DNA of 64,000 nucleotides from assembly GCA_020160935.1 (NCBI GenBank), contig JAIUPL010000008.1, forward strand, positions 169,800 to 233,799, in the 5' to 3' direction. Each line of letters opens with the position of its first letter. The first letter of the stretch is position 1. The position numbers were made by a program, and so were the translations under genes. Below the pieces are notes generated by a model. The model was not told the origin of the DNA and ran no database searches. It was given only the letters and a program-made list of their open reading frames with translations. Of the stretch, positions 7,698 to 16,797 are shown one piece after another. The stretch comes from Bacteroidota bacterium (GTDB taxonomy: Bacteria; Bacteroidota; Bacteroidia; Chitinophagales; Saprospiraceae).

Positions 7698-8852
7698 ATG
7701 TTTTTCCCGCACACACCCTCTATGTTCGCATTGTTTTTCCGAATACTGTGTATCACAGTTATCCCGGCAGGTATTTTCTTTCCTTCTACTGCCTTTTCCC
7801 AAACCACACTGACCATCGTTACCGACCCGTCCTGGGAGGTCAGCAGCCGGAAAACGCATTTTGGCGAATACCCTTTGTCTGCAGAACAAATTACTGCGGC
7901 GTTTCGAAGCGGTATTCAAAAAGCCGTTCCAGCCGAAACCAACGAGCGTTCAAAAATCGTCCCCGGCGCCATGCCTGTTTGGCGCAACCACACAGCCGAT
8001 GGGGAAGGGGAGGCGTATCAGTTTCGCAAAACAGTGCCTTTGGGCGCACAACGCATCAAAAAAGCCACCCTCGAAATCAACTGCGACGATGTGGCAAGGG
8101 TGTATATCAACCAGCGCCTCGCCAGCGTCGACAAACGCGATGGAAAACTCAAAGACGGCTACGACGACTGGTTTTTGTTCCGCAGCGTCAGCGGATTTAT
8201 GTACGACCGTATTTACACCTATGATGTGACGGATTATTTTTTTACCAACGTAACCAATACGATTGTGGTGGAAGCCGTCAGTCTGGCGTTCGACGGCAGC
8301 CATGCCTATATCAGTGCTAAAATAGTACTGGAACTGGAAGAGGCACCTCCTCCTGCGCCAAAGCCTCTGGCAAAAACAAAAACCTCTACAGGGCAGAAAA
8401 AAAGAAATCCAAATGCTGTTCAGATCAAAACAACACCCATACCAGTAAAGGCCGAAAGTGCCATTTTTGAAGCCGGTCACGAGCCAGGCATCGATCAACT
8501 TTCCATTGGAAACATTCTTGAACTCGGTCACGTATCTTTCAAAGCCAACGACTACAAACTCGACACGACATCATACCGTACCCTGCTTGCCCTGGCGGCG
8601 TACCTGAAAAAACACCCGAGCCTGAAAATCGAAGTTGGAGGGCATACCAATCTGAGGCCCACCGACGCATTTGCTGCCACCTTATCTGCCAATCGGGCGC
8701 GGACGGTCGCTCAATTCCTGAAAGACAACGGCGTTGCTGCCAAGCAGGTGGTGCACAAGGGTTATGGCAAAACGCGGCCTCGCATCGCACAGGTAGGCAA
8801 AGAGGCTGATAAAGCCAATCAGCGTGTGGAAGTAACAGTGCTGGCCAAATGA
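7698..8852 (+). CDS. OmpA-family outer-membrane/peptidoglycan-associated protein
   Basis: 384 residues from 7698, or 376 from 7722, which gives the cleaner signal peptide (MFALFFRILCITVIPAGIFF, cleaved after AFSQ). Residues about 30-215 look like a beta-sandwich of the carbohydrate-binding/jelly-roll type (LGAQRIKKATLEINCDDVARVYIN). A Pro/Lys-rich linker follows (about 215-260). The C-terminal 115 residues are an OmpA domain: FKANDYKLDTTSYRTLLALA, KIEVGGHTNLR, SANRARTVAQFL and VHKGYGKTRPR, including the Asp/Arg-type peptidoglycan contacts. It should tie the outer membrane to peptidoglycan. A separate unit upstream of the arsenic operon. Confidence 0.85.
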   Translation: MFFPHTPSMFALFFRILCITVIPAGIFFPSTAFSQTTLTIVTDPSWEVSSRKTHFGEYPLSAEQITAAFRSGIQKAVPAETNERSKIVPGAMPVWRNHTADGEGEAYQFRKTVPLGAQRIKKATLEINCDDVARVYINQRLASVDKRDGKLKDGYDDWFLFRSVSGFMYDRIYTYDVTDYFFTNVTNTIVVEAVSLAFDGSHAYISAKIVLELEEAPPPAPKPLAKTKTSTGQKKRNPNAVQIKTTPIPVKAESAIFEAGHEPGIDQLSIGNILELGHVSFKANDYKLDTTSYRTLLALAAYLKKHPSLKIEVGGHTNLRPTDAFAATLSANRARTVAQFLKDNGVAAKQVVHKGYGKTRPRIAQVGKEADKANQRVEVTVLAK

Positions 8853-8873
8853 TCGGGGAACCTCGCAAATGTT

Positions 8874-8949
8874 AATTTATCGTATTTTTACGATAAATTT
8901 TTGGGGAGGTATTGCACCTTTAAATATTCATCGTATTTTTGCGATGAAT
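8874..8949 (+). promoter_or_regulatory. arsR promoter with two ArsR operator palindromes
   Basis: Operator 1 is AATTTATCGTA-TTTT-TACGATAAATT (8874-8884/8889-8899), a perfect 11-bp dyad. Operator 2 is ATTCATCG (8926-8933) and CGATGAAT (8942-8949). Both share the half site ATCG with an AT-rich spacer. The -7 box TATTTTTG (8934-8941) lies inside operator 2, with ATTG (8911-8914) 19 nt upstream as the -33 element. ArsR bound to operator 2 would block transcription, giving autoregulation released by arsenite. Confidence 0.75.
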
Positions 8950-8965
8950 TTAACCATAACCTTCT

Positions 8966-9292
8966 ATGGCAGCACCCAAATCTGACGCATTTTCACCGGA
9001 AGAAAATCAACTTGCCGAAATGGCGAAAGCGCTGGGCCATCCGGCTCGCATTGCCATTCTCAAGGAACTCGCCCGCCGCAATTCTTGTGTTTGCGGCGAG
9101 ATTGTCGAGGTGCTACCATTGGCACAAAGCACTGTTTCTCAGCATCTTAAAGAACTGAAAGCCGCCGGATTGATACAGGGTACTGTAGAAGGCGCCAAGT
9201 CCTGCTATTGTATCAACTGGAATACCATGCGGCATTTGCAGGAATTGATTGCCTCGTTTTTGCCGTGCGGCGACGGAAGCAAATGTTGCTGA
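8966..9292 (+). CDS. arsR: ArsR-family arsenic-responsive repressor
   Basis: 108 residues with the winged helix of ArsR/SmtB. The start is KALGHPARIAILKELARR, then the metal-sensing ELCVCD-like motif is SCVCGEIVEV at about 41-50, followed by the recognition helix LAQSTVSQHLKELKAAGLI. Two Cys in SCVC plus others near the end (SCYC, LPCGDG, SKCC) can bind As(III). First gene of the arsenic operon and preceded by two matching dyads, so it should repress its own operon. Length is usual for the family. Confidence 0.9.
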   Translation: MAAPKSDAFSPEENQLAEMAKALGHPARIAILKELARRNSCVCGEIVEVLPLAQSTVSQHLKELKAAGLIQGTVEGAKSCYCINWNTMRHLQELIASFLPCGDGSKCC

Positions 9293-9294
9293 TT

Positions 9295-9542
9295 GGGGTT
9301 GATGAGGGTTGAGACGTTGAGAAGTTGAAGGGTTGAGCCAATGCACTCAGCATATTATGATAAGGAACCGGCTATTATGTCAAGGAAAAAGCCACAATCC
9401 ACTCTCAACCCCTCAACCCCCTCAACACTCTCAACCCCTCAACACTCTCAACCCCTCAACACTCTCAACCTCTCAACCTCTCAACCCCTCAACACTCTCA
9501 ACTCTCCACTCTCCACTCTCAACCACTCAACCTCCTCAACTC
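9295..9542 (+). repeat. inverted repeat made of GGTTGAG / CTCAACC units
   Basis: The left arm (about 9295-9338) has GGTTGAG-type units; the right arm (about 9398-9542) has a long run of CTCAACCC, CTCAACACT and related 7-9-nt units ending at the arsM ATG. The arms differ in length (about 44 versus 145 nt). The loop of about 60 nt shows no gene. The same unit family makes the inner part of the element at 61451-61684. Confidence 0.85.
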
Positions 9543-10454
9543 ATGAACACCACACAAACAATCAAAGACTCTGTTCGCGAGCAATACTCAAAAATCGCCC
9601 TGCAAGACAAAACCGTCAACGCTGCCTCTTGCTGCGGGGTAGGGGCGCCCGGCACTTGCGACATCATGGCCGACTCCTACGCACACCTGAATGGCTACGA
9701 ACCCGATGCCGATTTGGGCCTGGGCTGCGGATTGCCCACCGAATTCGCACGCATTCAAGCGGGCGATGTCGTGCTCGATCTGGGCTCCGGTGCTGGCAAC
9801 GATTGCTTCGTAGCACGTGCCGAAACGGGCGCAGCAGGCAAAGTCATCGGCGTGGATTTCACACCGGCTATGATCGAACTCGCCCGGAAAAACGCCGAAA
9901 AACTGGGCTTTCACAATGTGGAATTCCGACAGGGCGACATTGAGGACTTGCCGGTAAACGACCAGACCGTGGATGTTGTCGTGAGCAATTGCGTGTTGAA
10001 TCTCGTTCCGGATAAAAAGAAAGTGTTCGATCAGATCCGCCGCGTATTGCGCCCGGGTGGCCACTTCAGCATTTCCGATGTGGTATTGATGGGCGAATTG
10101 CCGGCCGACCTCCTTCAAAGTGCCGAAATGTATGCCGGTTGTGTAGCCGGCGCCATCCAGATGGACGATTACCTGGGCATGATCCGGGAAGCCGGTTTTG
10201 AAAACCTGACCGTACAAAAACAAAAACCCATCCTGATTCCCGACCATATTTTGCTCGAACACCTGAGCGCCGAACAACTGCAGCAATTCCTGGCTTCCGG
10301 AACCGGTATTTTCAGCATCACCGTGTATGCAGAAGCGCCGGGCGGCAATCCGGAGCAGAAGCAACAGGTGGCTGAAAAAAGAAAGGTAGAACTCCGAAAC
10401 CTGGCATCCGAGGCTGGCAAGGCTTGTTGCGCGCCGGGGAGCGGGTGTTGTTGA
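9543..10454 (+). CDS. arsM: arsenite S-adenosylmethionine methyltransferase
   Basis: 303 residues from the ATG at 9543; an upstream in-frame extension consists only of repeat and is not real. Class I methyltransferase motifs: VVLDLGSGAGNDCFVA (about 76), VIGVDFTPAMIELARKNA, and GDIEDLPVNDQTVDVVVSNCVLNL. Cysteines expected for As(III) binding are present: SCCGVG near 28, SNCVLNL near 148 and AGCVAG near 200. The C-terminal tail is Cys-rich (KACCAPGSGCC). It converts arsenite to methylated arsenicals. Second gene of the arsenic operon, separated from arsR by a long repeat. Confidence 0.92.
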   Translation: MNTTQTIKDSVREQYSKIALQDKTVNAASCCGVGAPGTCDIMADSYAHLNGYEPDADLGLGCGLPTEFARIQAGDVVLDLGSGAGNDCFVARAETGAAGKVIGVDFTPAMIELARKNAEKLGFHNVEFRQGDIEDLPVNDQTVDVVVSNCVLNLVPDKKKVFDQIRRVLRPGGHFSISDVVLMGELPADLLQSAEMYAGCVAGAIQMDDYLGMIREAGFENLTVQKQKPILIPDHILLEHLSAEQLQQFLASGTGIFSITVYAEAPGGNPEQKQQVAEKRKVELRNLASEAGKACCAPGSGCC

Positions 10455-10656
10455 AACACGGATTGCACGGATTTTTGGGGCGGATTTGCACGGATTACCT
10501 GAGTGGATAAGGGTATAATGAATTTTTTCTGGAGAACACCATTTCCATTATTCGGATTATGTGGGTGAAAAGGGGGATTAGGAAAATGTTCAAATATTAC
10601 CTTCCCACTCAGGTAATCTGTGAAAATCCGTCCCTTAATCCGCGTAATCCGTGTTT
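10454..10656 (+). repeat. inverted repeat with CACGGATT-type units
   Basis: Arms 10454-10506 and 10605-10656 are imperfect reverse complements (AAACACGGATT at one end, AATCCGTGTTT at the other). They begin at the arsM stop codon and end 17 nt before arsN2. The ~98-nt loop is AT-rich with no gene. Internal units such as GCACGGATT are tandemly repeated. Confidence 0.8.
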
Positions 10657-10673
10657 CAATTATTTATCAACGT

Positions 10674-11108
10674 ATGGATATCACTTATTACAAAGCATTG
10701 CCCGAAAACCGGCCCGCGCTCGAGTCTCTTTTGAAGTCTTTGTCGCTGCCCACAGAAGATTTACCTGCCGACCTTTCCGGTTTTACCCTGGCATTTGATG
10801 GCCCGGTGCTGGTAGGTTCGGCAGGCGTAGAACAGGTGGGAAAAGTGGGTTTGCTGCGCTCGGTAGCCGTGGCTGCATCGCATAGAAGCCTTGGTGTAGC
10901 GGCGCATGTATTTCAATCGGCCATTGACAATGCGCGGAAAACGGGCATCGACGATATCTGGCTGATTACTAATACCGCTGATCATTATTTCGAACGACAC
11001 GGATTTGAACGCGTTCCGCGCGAAAACGCTCCGGCTGACATATCCGGTACGGCTCAATTTGCTGGATTGTGCCCTTCCAGTGCCGTTGTTATGTATAAAA
11101 AGGTGTAG
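10674..11108 (+). CDS. arsN2: arsenic-resistance GNAT acetyltransferase ArsN2
   Basis: 144 residues from the ATG at 10674 (MDITYYKALPENRP); upstream extension reads repeat sequence. GNAT core: GFTLAFDGPVLVGSAGVEQVG, then GLLRSVAVAASHRSLGVAAHVFQ, whose LLRSVAVA...R..G(L/V)G-like stretch is the acetyl-CoA loop. ITNTADHYFERHGFERVPR is typical of ArsN2. ArsN-type enzymes acetylate organoarsenicals such as arsinothricin, or other amine substrates; the exact substrate here is not known. Located between arsM and the operon's TonB receptor. Confidence 0.85.
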   Translation: MDITYYKALPENRPALESLLKSLSLPTEDLPADLSGFTLAFDGPVLVGSAGVEQVGKVGLLRSVAVAASHRSLGVAAHVFQSAIDNARKTGIDDIWLITNTADHYFERHGFERVPRENAPADISGTAQFAGLCPSSAVVMYKKV

Positions 11109-11116
11109 CCAAAAGA

Positions 11117-13387
11117 ATGAAAGCAAGATACTTTTCCCTGCTGATGCTGGTGCTGACCGGCTCCATCCAATCCATATCTGCACAAATGCTTTACGGTCAG
11201 GTAACGGATACTAAAAACCAGCCTGTGGCAGGCGCCGTGGTGTACTGGGTGGGAACGAGTATTGGCGCTCGCGCTGACGTCAATGGCGAGTTTGGAATTC
11301 CCTTGCCGCCGGATACATTGAATAAACCCCGCCAACTGGGCGCCAATTTCCAAGAGTCGCGAGACACTTTTCTGATCGACGATTTTTCCAGTTACTGGAC
11401 GGTACAAATTTCAGCCACGCTTACCCTGGCAGAGGTAACGGTGCGCGATGAAGCCACCGGCGCCTATATTTCCATTTTGCAACCGGTGAAAGTGGAAATC
11501 ATCAACCGCGCCGAATTGCGCAAAGCGCCTTGTTGCGACCTTGCCGGGTGTTTTGAAACACAAAGTACCGTGCAGCCCACCACAACCAATGTCCTGACGA
11601 ATGCCAGGGAGTTGCGTATTCTGGGACTCAGCGGCGTGTACAATCAGGTGCTCGTAGATGGCTTGCCTGCCATTCAGGGGCTTACGTACACCTATGGCAC
11701 CGGCACGATTCCTGGCAGCATGCTGGAGAATATCTGGGTGGTAAAGGGCGCCAATAGCGTACTGCAAGGATATGAAGGAATGGTGGGGCAGATCACGATT
11801 TTTCCGCGCGAAGGCGGGACGGCAGAGCCCTTAACTGCCGATGTACTGGTAAACAGTTTTGGCGAAAAACACCTGAATGCAGCCATTGCTACGGATAAAA
11901 AACGATGGACCAACTACCTCGCGCTGCACACCTCGTTACCCGGTGGTAAATGGGATCGTGATGACGACGGATTTCTGGATTTGCCGCTGATAAAACGGTA
12001 TGTAGTGCACGATAAATGGCGCTTTCGCAAGGAAAATGAAAACGGGTTCAGTACCATGCTGGGCGCCCGCTTTGTGAATGAAGACCGCGTGGGTGGACAG
12101 AAACAATTTGATCCGGAAACCAGCCAGGGCAAAACAGATGCTTACGGCCAAACGGTGCATTTCTACCAACCGGAGGTGTACACCAAAACCGGCTTTCGAT
12201 TTGATGCCAACCGAAAAATTACACTGCTGGCTTCGCTGGTGGTGCAAGATCAGGAATCGTGGTTTGGCCTTACACACTACAACGCCACGCAACGCCATGC
12301 CTATGGCAACCTGCAATACGAACTGTTCTGGGGCAACAAAAAGGCCCATGAGTTAAAAACAGGCGTCAGTTTCAGGCACTTTATTTTGAATGAGCAAATC
12401 GGCTTCTCGGCTGCGGATACGCTCCAGCGCAGTTTTGCCGGAACCTACCGGCGAGAAGAAAACATTCCGGGCCTGTTTGCGGAAAACACCTTTCATTTTC
12501 AGGACGAGCGCTGGGTATGGATTGTGGGGCTGCGGGCCGATCGGCACAATGCCTTCGGTTGGTACGCTACACCGCGTACCATGTTGAGGTTTAATCCTTC
12601 TCCCGATTGGGACCTTCGGGCGAGTGCCGGAACAGGATGGCGTACGGTCAACCTGTTTCCCGAGAATATTGCCTTGCTGGCCGGCAATCGTGATATTGTT
12701 TTTGCGGAACCTCTGCGCCCGGAGAAGGCATGGAATGCAGGCATAAATGCAACCCGCAGATTTTCCATCAGGAAAGCGCGCCTCACAGTTACGGCCGACT
12801 TTTACCATACCTCTTTCCAGAATCAGGTATTCCCCGACTATGACAGCGATCCAACCCAGGCCATCATTGCCAATTTTATGGGCAAATCAGCCAGCAATGG
12901 CCTGCAAATAGAGTGTAGTGCCGCCTGGAACCGGCGCGTTGAACTACGGACAGCCTATAATTTCCTCGATGTATACCGCAATCAGAATGGTTCTAAATTC
13001 ACCTTGCCATTCAACCCGCACCATAAAATACTGACGGTTGCCACCTATCGTACTGCAAGTGATCGCTGGCAGTTCGATGCCAACGTGCACTGGTACGGAA
13101 AACAGCGCCTGCCCGATACCCGCAACAATCCGGACGACTTGCGCCGCCCTGATTATTCTCAACCATTTGCCATCGTCAGTTCCCAGGTACGCCGGGCTTT
13201 CAAATGGATTGAGTTGTTTGCAGGTTGTGAAAACCTGTTTGGATTTCGTCAGTCTCGCCCATTATTGGGTTGGGAACATCCTTTCGGACGCGGTTTTGAC
13301 CCTTCCTTTGCCTGGGGGCCAACGCGGGGCAGAGAGTTTTATGTGGGTTTTAATTTCAAATTGAATAAGAAAGACAAAACGGAATGA
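11117..13387 (+). CDS. TonB-dependent receptor of the arsenic operon
   Basis: 756 residues with a signal peptide ([20 protein letters not shown], cleavage after ISAQ). A carboxypeptidase-regulatory-like beta sandwich follows (about 25-95: [20 protein letters not shown]), then a plug with a Cys-containing start ([14 protein letters not shown], about 137-150) and [20 protein letters not shown]. The 22-stranded barrel ends in [10 protein letters not shown]. The Cys-containing plug is typical of receptors near heavy-metal genes in Bacteroidota. It starts 8 nt after arsN2 and its stop overlaps acr3 by ATGA, so it is an integral operon member. Whether it imports a metal chelator, an arsenical, or helps efflux is unknown. 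Confidence 0.85.
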   Translation: MKARYFSLLMLVLTGSIQSISAQMLYGQVTDTKNQPVAGAVVYWVGTSIGARADVNGEFGIPLPPDTLNKPRQLGANFQESRDTFLIDDFSSYWTVQISATLTLAEVTVRDEATGAYISILQPVKVEIINRAELRKAPCCDLAGCFETQSTVQPTTTNVLTNARELRILGLSGVYNQVLVDGLPAIQGLTYTYGTGTIPGSMLENIWVVKGANSVLQGYEGMVGQITIFPREGGTAEPLTADVLVNSFGEKHLNAAIATDKKRWTNYLALHTSLPGGKWDRDDDGFLDLPLIKRYVVHDKWRFRKENENGFSTMLGARFVNEDRVGGQKQFDPETSQGKTDAYGQTVHFYQPEVYTKTGFRFDANRKITLLASLVVQDQESWFGLTHYNATQRHAYGNLQYELFWGNKKAHELKTGVSFRHFILNEQIGFSAADTLQRSFAGTYRREENIPGLFAENTFHFQDERWVWIVGLRADRHNAFGWYATPRTMLRFNPSPDWDLRASAGTGWRTVNLFPENIALLAGNRDIVFAEPLRPEKAWNAGINATRRFSIRKARLTVTADFYHTSFQNQVFPDYDSDPTQAIIANFMGKSASNGLQIECSAAWNRRVELRTAYNFLDVYRNQNGSKFTLPFNPHHKILTVATYRTASDRWQFDANVHWYGKQRLPDTRNNPDDLRRPDYSQPFAIVSSQVRRAFKWIELFAGCENLFGFRQSRPLLGWEHPFGRGFDPSFAWGPTRGREFYVGFNFKLNKKDKTE

Positions 13388-14451
13388 ACCATTTTACAAA
13401 TGCACCCAGGCGGCTTGGCTTTCTGGATCGATATCTAACCTTGTGGATATTCGCAGCCATGTTTACAGGAGTAGCATGCGGGTATTTTGTACCTGAAACG
13501 GCTGAATTTATCAACCAGTTTCAGCGTGGCACTACAAATATTCCCATTGCCATCGGCCTTATTCTGATGATGTACCCACCATTGGCAAAGGTGAAATATG
13601 AAGAACTGCCCAATGTATTTAAAAATGTACGGGTATTGGGGCTATCGCTTGTACAGAACTGGCTGATAGGGCCTCTGTTCATGTTCTTCCTGGCCATTCT
13701 TTTCTTGCGGGATCAACCGGAATACATGATCGGCCTAATCATGATCGGTATTGCCCGGTGTATTGCCATGGTGATTGTATGGAACGACCTGGCCAAAGGC
13801 GACACTGAATACGTAGCCGGATTAGTTGCCCTTAACAGTGTATTTCAGGTGTTTTTTTACAGCGTGTACGCCTGGTTTTTTGTAACCGTCCTTCCACCGC
13901 TTTTTGGAATACAGGGTGTGGCTGTCGAGGTCAGCATTGCACAGATCGCAGAAAGCGTCCTGATCTACCTCGGTATCCCATTTATTGCGGGCATCATCAC
14001 TCGGTACACATTGATAAAGGCCAGGGGTAAAGAATGGTATCAGCAGGTGTTTATTCCGAAAATTAGCCCGATTACGCTGGTTTCATTGTTGTTTACCATT
14101 GTGATCATGTTTAGTTATAAAGGTAATCTGATCGTTCAGATACCGATGGATGTTGTACGCATTGCTGTTCCGCTGATTATTTACTTCGTTGTAATGTTTT
14201 TCAGTGCTTTTTTTCTTGCCAAACGTGCAGGCGTGGACTACGCGAAAAGTACTTCCCTCGCATTTACCGCAGCCGGTAATAATTTTGAATTGGGCATTGC
14301 CGTAGCCATTGCGGTTTTCGGTATTGATTCCGGAGTGGCCTTTGCCGCTGTCATAGGCCCACTGATTGAGGTGCCTGTATTAATCCTGCTAGTGCGGGTA
14401 GCCTTGAAACAACAAAACAAATTCTCTTCCAACAATTCTTCTGCAATATGA
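13384..14451 (+). CDS. acr3: arsenite efflux transporter, ACR3 family
   Basis: 355 residues, ten hydrophobic segments, bile/arsenite/riboflavin transporter fold. Diagnostic motifs: [18 protein letters not shown] (about 122-139) with the conserved cysteine of Acr3 needed for transport, and [20 protein letters not shown] near 297, with the conserved Glu. It pumps arsenite from the cytoplasm using the proton motive force. Start ATGA overlaps the receptor stop; its own stop overlaps the next gene by ATGA, so three consecutive genes are translationally coupled. Confidence 0.93.
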   Translation: MNHFTNAPRRLGFLDRYLTLWIFAAMFTGVACGYFVPETAEFINQFQRGTTNIPIAIGLILMMYPPLAKVKYEELPNVFKNVRVLGLSLVQNWLIGPLFMFFLAILFLRDQPEYMIGLIMIGIARCIAMVIVWNDLAKGDTEYVAGLVALNSVFQVFFYSVYAWFFVTVLPPLFGIQGVAVEVSIAQIAESVLIYLGIPFIAGIITRYTLIKARGKEWYQQVFIPKISPITLVSLLFTIVIMFSYKGNLIVQIPMDVVRIAVPLIIYFVVMFFSAFFLAKRAGVDYAKSTSLAFTAAGNNFELGIAVAIAVFGIDSGVAFAAVIGPLIEVPVLILLVRVALKQQNKFSSNNSSAI

Positions 14452-15212
14452 CCATCGCCCTTTTCTCAGATATACACGCCAACCTGCCCGCCCTTGAAGC
14501 CATGTTTGCCGATCTGGAGCCGCGAAAACCCGACGCCATTTTTTGCCTCGGCGACCTGGTCGGCTACAACATCTGGCCGAATGAAGTAGTGCGAGAAATA
14601 CGCCGCCGTGGTATTCCCACCATCGCCGGCAATTACGACTTTGGCATCGGCCGAAACATCGACGACTGCGGCTGCGCCTACAAAACGGATGAAGAAAAGG
14701 CCAATGGCGCCGTAAGCATTCGCTACACCAATGAAGTAGTGCAGGACGATGAACGCCGCTACCTGCGCAGTTTGCCTCGACACATTCGCCTCGAATTTGA
14801 TATGGCCGAGGGCGACCCGTTCCAATTGCTGCTGGTACATGGCAGCCCCAGAAAAATCAACGAATACCTTTTTGAAGACCGCGAAGAAAAAAGCCTACTG
14901 CGCATCCTCGAAGGCGCCCAGGCCGATATCCTGTGCTTTGGTCATACGCACAAACCTTACCACCGTGTGCTGGAAAGCAGTGAAGGTTTTCGCCATGCCA
15001 TCAACATCGGCTCTGTCGGGAAGCCCAAAGACGGCGATCCGCGTGGCTGTTATGTGCTGCTGCACTTCGATGCGGAGAGCAGCCGACAACGTGCCGAAAG
15101 CATCCGCGTTGAGTTTGTGCGGTTCGAATATGATGTGGAAAAGGCCGCCAAAGCGGTAGAAGAAAGTGTGCTGCCCGACGCGTATGCAGTGGCACTACGA
15201 AACGCGAAATGA
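14448..15212 (+). CDS. calcineurin-like metallophosphoesterase
   Basis: 254 residues. All metal-binding motifs are present: [10 protein letters not shown] (7-16), CLGDLVGYN (about 35), AGNYD (GNxD form of GNHE, about 62), LLVHGSPR (about 125) and CFGHTHKPY (about 164). This small YfcE/Rv-like class acts on phosphodiesters or phosphoproteins. It is the last gene of the arsenic operon, coupled to acr3 by ATGA. Metallophosphoesterases are often found in arsenic operons of this phylum, but the substrate is not established. Confidence 0.88.
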   Translation: MTIALFSDIHANLPALEAMFADLEPRKPDAIFCLGDLVGYNIWPNEVVREIRRRGIPTIAGNYDFGIGRNIDDCGCAYKTDEEKANGAVSIRYTNEVVQDDERRYLRSLPRHIRLEFDMAEGDPFQLLLVHGSPRKINEYLFEDREEKSLLRILEGAQADILCFGHTHKPYHRVLESSEGFRHAINIGSVGKPKDGDPRGCYVLLHFDAESSRQRAESIRVEFVRFEYDVEKAAKAVEESVLPDAYAVALRNAK

Positions 15213-15407
15213 GGATTTGTGATCTTGGAAGCACACAAGGTGGCCCAAGTACAATGCCGACCTTATTCAGAATTGGGTTTGCTAATACCCAGATTTTCAT
15301 TTTTGTGCCGTTCCTGTTCTACCACAATTTACAGTTAGAGATTTCCTGTAACCTGGTGGTCAATAAATATTGAATAGTGGCGTGAAAAGTGAGGTTTTGT
15401 TCGCTTT

Positions 15408-15674
15408 TCAGGCGGCTTCTCCCAATTTCTCTTTCACAATCGCTACCAGAATAGCGCGAACATCGTCGGAGCGCTTTACCAGATCATAAGGTACCCGGAT
15501 AATAAAATTATGGCTGCCGTCCTCGTCAATCCATTCGTCTTCTTCCTGGTCATTTTCATCTTGCGTACAGAGAAAGACGATACCGACGTTCTGCACATGT
15601 GAAAACTGAGCAGCAACGTACTGCGTGTCAATCTTATCAGAAATGGCTTCTTCTACAATTTTTACTACTTCCAC
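15408..15674 (-). CDS. small acidic protein, copy A (candidate immunity/partner protein)
   Basis: 88 residues, beginning at a GTG (15674) that aligns with the ATG of its paralogues at 18239 and 17956. N-terminal VVKIVEEAISDKIDTQYVAAQF, an acidic central patch (QDENDQEEDEWIDEDG) and a C-terminal PYDLVKRSDDVRAILVAIVKEKLG. I recognise no named family. It follows the membrane-anchored gene 15725-16243 by 50 nt, and the same gene pair occurs again at 17979-18807. A small acidic protein coded right after a putative nuclease-like protein fits an immunity role, but this is inference. Confidence 0.65.
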   Translation of the reverse strand: MEVVKIVEEAISDKIDTQYVAAQFSHVQNVGIVFLCTQDENDQEEDEWIDEDGSHNFIIRVPYDLVKRSDDVRAILVAIVKEKLGEAA

Positions 15675-15724
15675 AGGCTAGAAATTTTGTCAAAGTTAGG
15701 AATGGCATTCAAATGCTGCAAGTC

Positions 15725-16243
15725 TTATTTGAAAACCGGGTTGTATGGTGGGCGTAATAGTCGGTCATTTTCAGGCCGGGCGAGATTTTCAGGGAGGAGC
15801 GGGTAAGAAAAAAGTTGGATTTGTTCCCGTTGAAGGCATTCGGAAAGCGTGCCTTTATATTGTACGGAGTATGAAACGGAATTTTTAAGCATGAATTGAC
15901 CTGTGTAACGGCCCCGTTCTCCTTTCGTGGTCACGCCATATTTCCAGACTTCGCCAATATGGAGAAAATATAAAGCGTGGCCACTATGTAGGCAAGGATA
16001 GTACCCTTCCTTTGATGCTATCAGCGCATACTGCTCCGCTTCTTCCAGTTCATTCAGTTTCTTTTGTAACTGATTTTGATGTTTGGCAGTCAGTCGCGGT
16101 TCTCCGTCGATATACTCTATTACATCGCTCCATTCGAGCGCGCACATGATCAGAAAAGCGATCACCGCAATAAAAAAAGGGGAAAATCCACCAGGTTTTG
16201 TTTCCTGAGAAGAAACAGGCGGGCGAGGAGAGTTGGCTCCCAT
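15725..16243 (-). CDS. membrane-anchored protein with GIY-YIG-like C-terminal domain, copy A
   Basis: 172 residues. A polar start with conserved SPRPPVSS is followed by one transmembrane segment (FFIAVIAFLIMCALEW, about 22-38), a helical region likely to form a coiled coil (AKHQNQLQKKLNELEEAEQYAL), and a C-terminal domain with YYPCLH, EVWKYGVTTKGERGRY, an invariant Glu in ECLQREQIQLFSYPLLPEN and a RPPYNP end. The order Y...KYG..T....R...E resembles the GIY-YIG/URI nuclease fold used by some polymorphic toxins; I am not certain of this. The first 74 residues are nearly identical to copy B at 18289-18807, while the C-terminal half has diverged. Confidence 0.6.
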   Translation of the reverse strand: MGANSPRPPVSSQETKPGGFSPFFIAVIAFLIMCALEWSDVIEYIDGEPRLTAKHQNQLQKKLNELEEAEQYALIASKEGYYPCLHSGHALYFLHIGEVWKYGVTTKGERGRYTGQFMLKNSVSYSVQYKGTLSECLQREQIQLFSYPLLPENLARPENDRLLRPPYNPVFK

Positions 16244-16318
16244 GACATAAAATTGAACGTGTTGAAAAAGGGATTATGGAAAAAGTGGGCCAAGATACAA
16301 AAAAGCACAAAACAAAAA

Positions 16319-16368
16319 GCCAATTGCCCGAAGAACGAACAATTGGCCTGACTTGTGGGGCTGGCGGC
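16319..16368 (-). other. duplicated fragment of the ssrA 3' end and its terminator
   Basis: GCCAATTG ... CAATTGGC (16319-16348) and the following TGACTTGTGGGGCTGGCGG are near copies of the ssrA terminator and acceptor/T-arm end at 19010-19060. The match stops inside the T-arm, so no functional tmRNA is encoded here. It marks a duplication or integration boundary at the ssrA 3' end. Confidence 0.75.
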
Positions 16369-16495
16369 ACTATCATCTAAATTTGTAAAATATTGAATTT
16401 TAATATTTTACAGATATTTCTCTAAATGGTGGTGTAAAAAGTGGTGCATAAAACAAGGGTTTGCTGGTTTGAGATTTGCTTATCTTGCCTTATAA

Positions 16496-16696
16496 TCACA
16501 CGTTAGAATGAAACTTCTTAAGAAGAATTGGAATGATCAAAATGATAAAAACCGCGCATGATAGGCCCCAGATCAAATCTCTGGCTAAAGTTTCTGTGGT
16601 GTAAACAGAGTTATGAAGGAGACTGAACAAAACTTTGCCTGAAAACATAAAAAACGTAAGCAGGACAATTCCGCTTATTTTTCTGAAAGTAGTCAT
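16496..16696 (-). CDS. small two-helix membrane protein, unknown
   Basis: 66 residues from the ATG at 16696; a 19-residue longer version starts at 16753 but adds no recognisable signal. Two transmembrane segments (IVLLTFFMFSGKVLFSLL and LIWGLSCAVFIILIIPILL) joined by a short polar loop. Codon use and composition are markedly AT-rich relative to the arsenic operon. Could be an immunity-type or accessory membrane protein, but no family is recognised. Confidence 0.45.
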   Translation of the reverse strand: MTTFRKISGIVLLTFFMFSGKVLFSLLHNSVYTTETLARDLIWGLSCAVFIILIIPILLKKFHSNV

Positions 16697-16797
16697 TTGA
16701 ATCGCATTTAAACTATATGAACCACAAATTTTAAAAGTCTCAAAACCTGACATTGGGTAAAGGTCGCTTCATCCAACGATAGGTTTGAAATTAAATT

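Noticed and set aside
8874..8899. Operator 1 as an intrinsic terminator of the OmpA gene
   Set aside because: The dyad is AT-rich with a 4-nt spacer and no strong GC stem, and its half sites match the second dyad at the arsR promoter, so an operator is the better reading; a weak terminator role cannot be excluded.
9333..9542. N-terminal extension of ArsM rich in Ser, Thr, Leu and Pro
   Set aside because: It is only the translation of the CTCAACC repeat array; the ATG at 9543 gives the normal ArsM N-terminus.
9398..9542. CRISPR-like array (also considered for 39627-39716 and 5502-5600)
   Set aside because: Units are 7-9 nt with no spacers of constant length and no cas genes nearby; these are simple tandem repeats.
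16050..16376. Minus-strand open frame of 108 residues covering the ssrA-fragment region
   Set aside because: Overlaps the anchored protein gene in another frame, has no homologous counterpart at the second copy.
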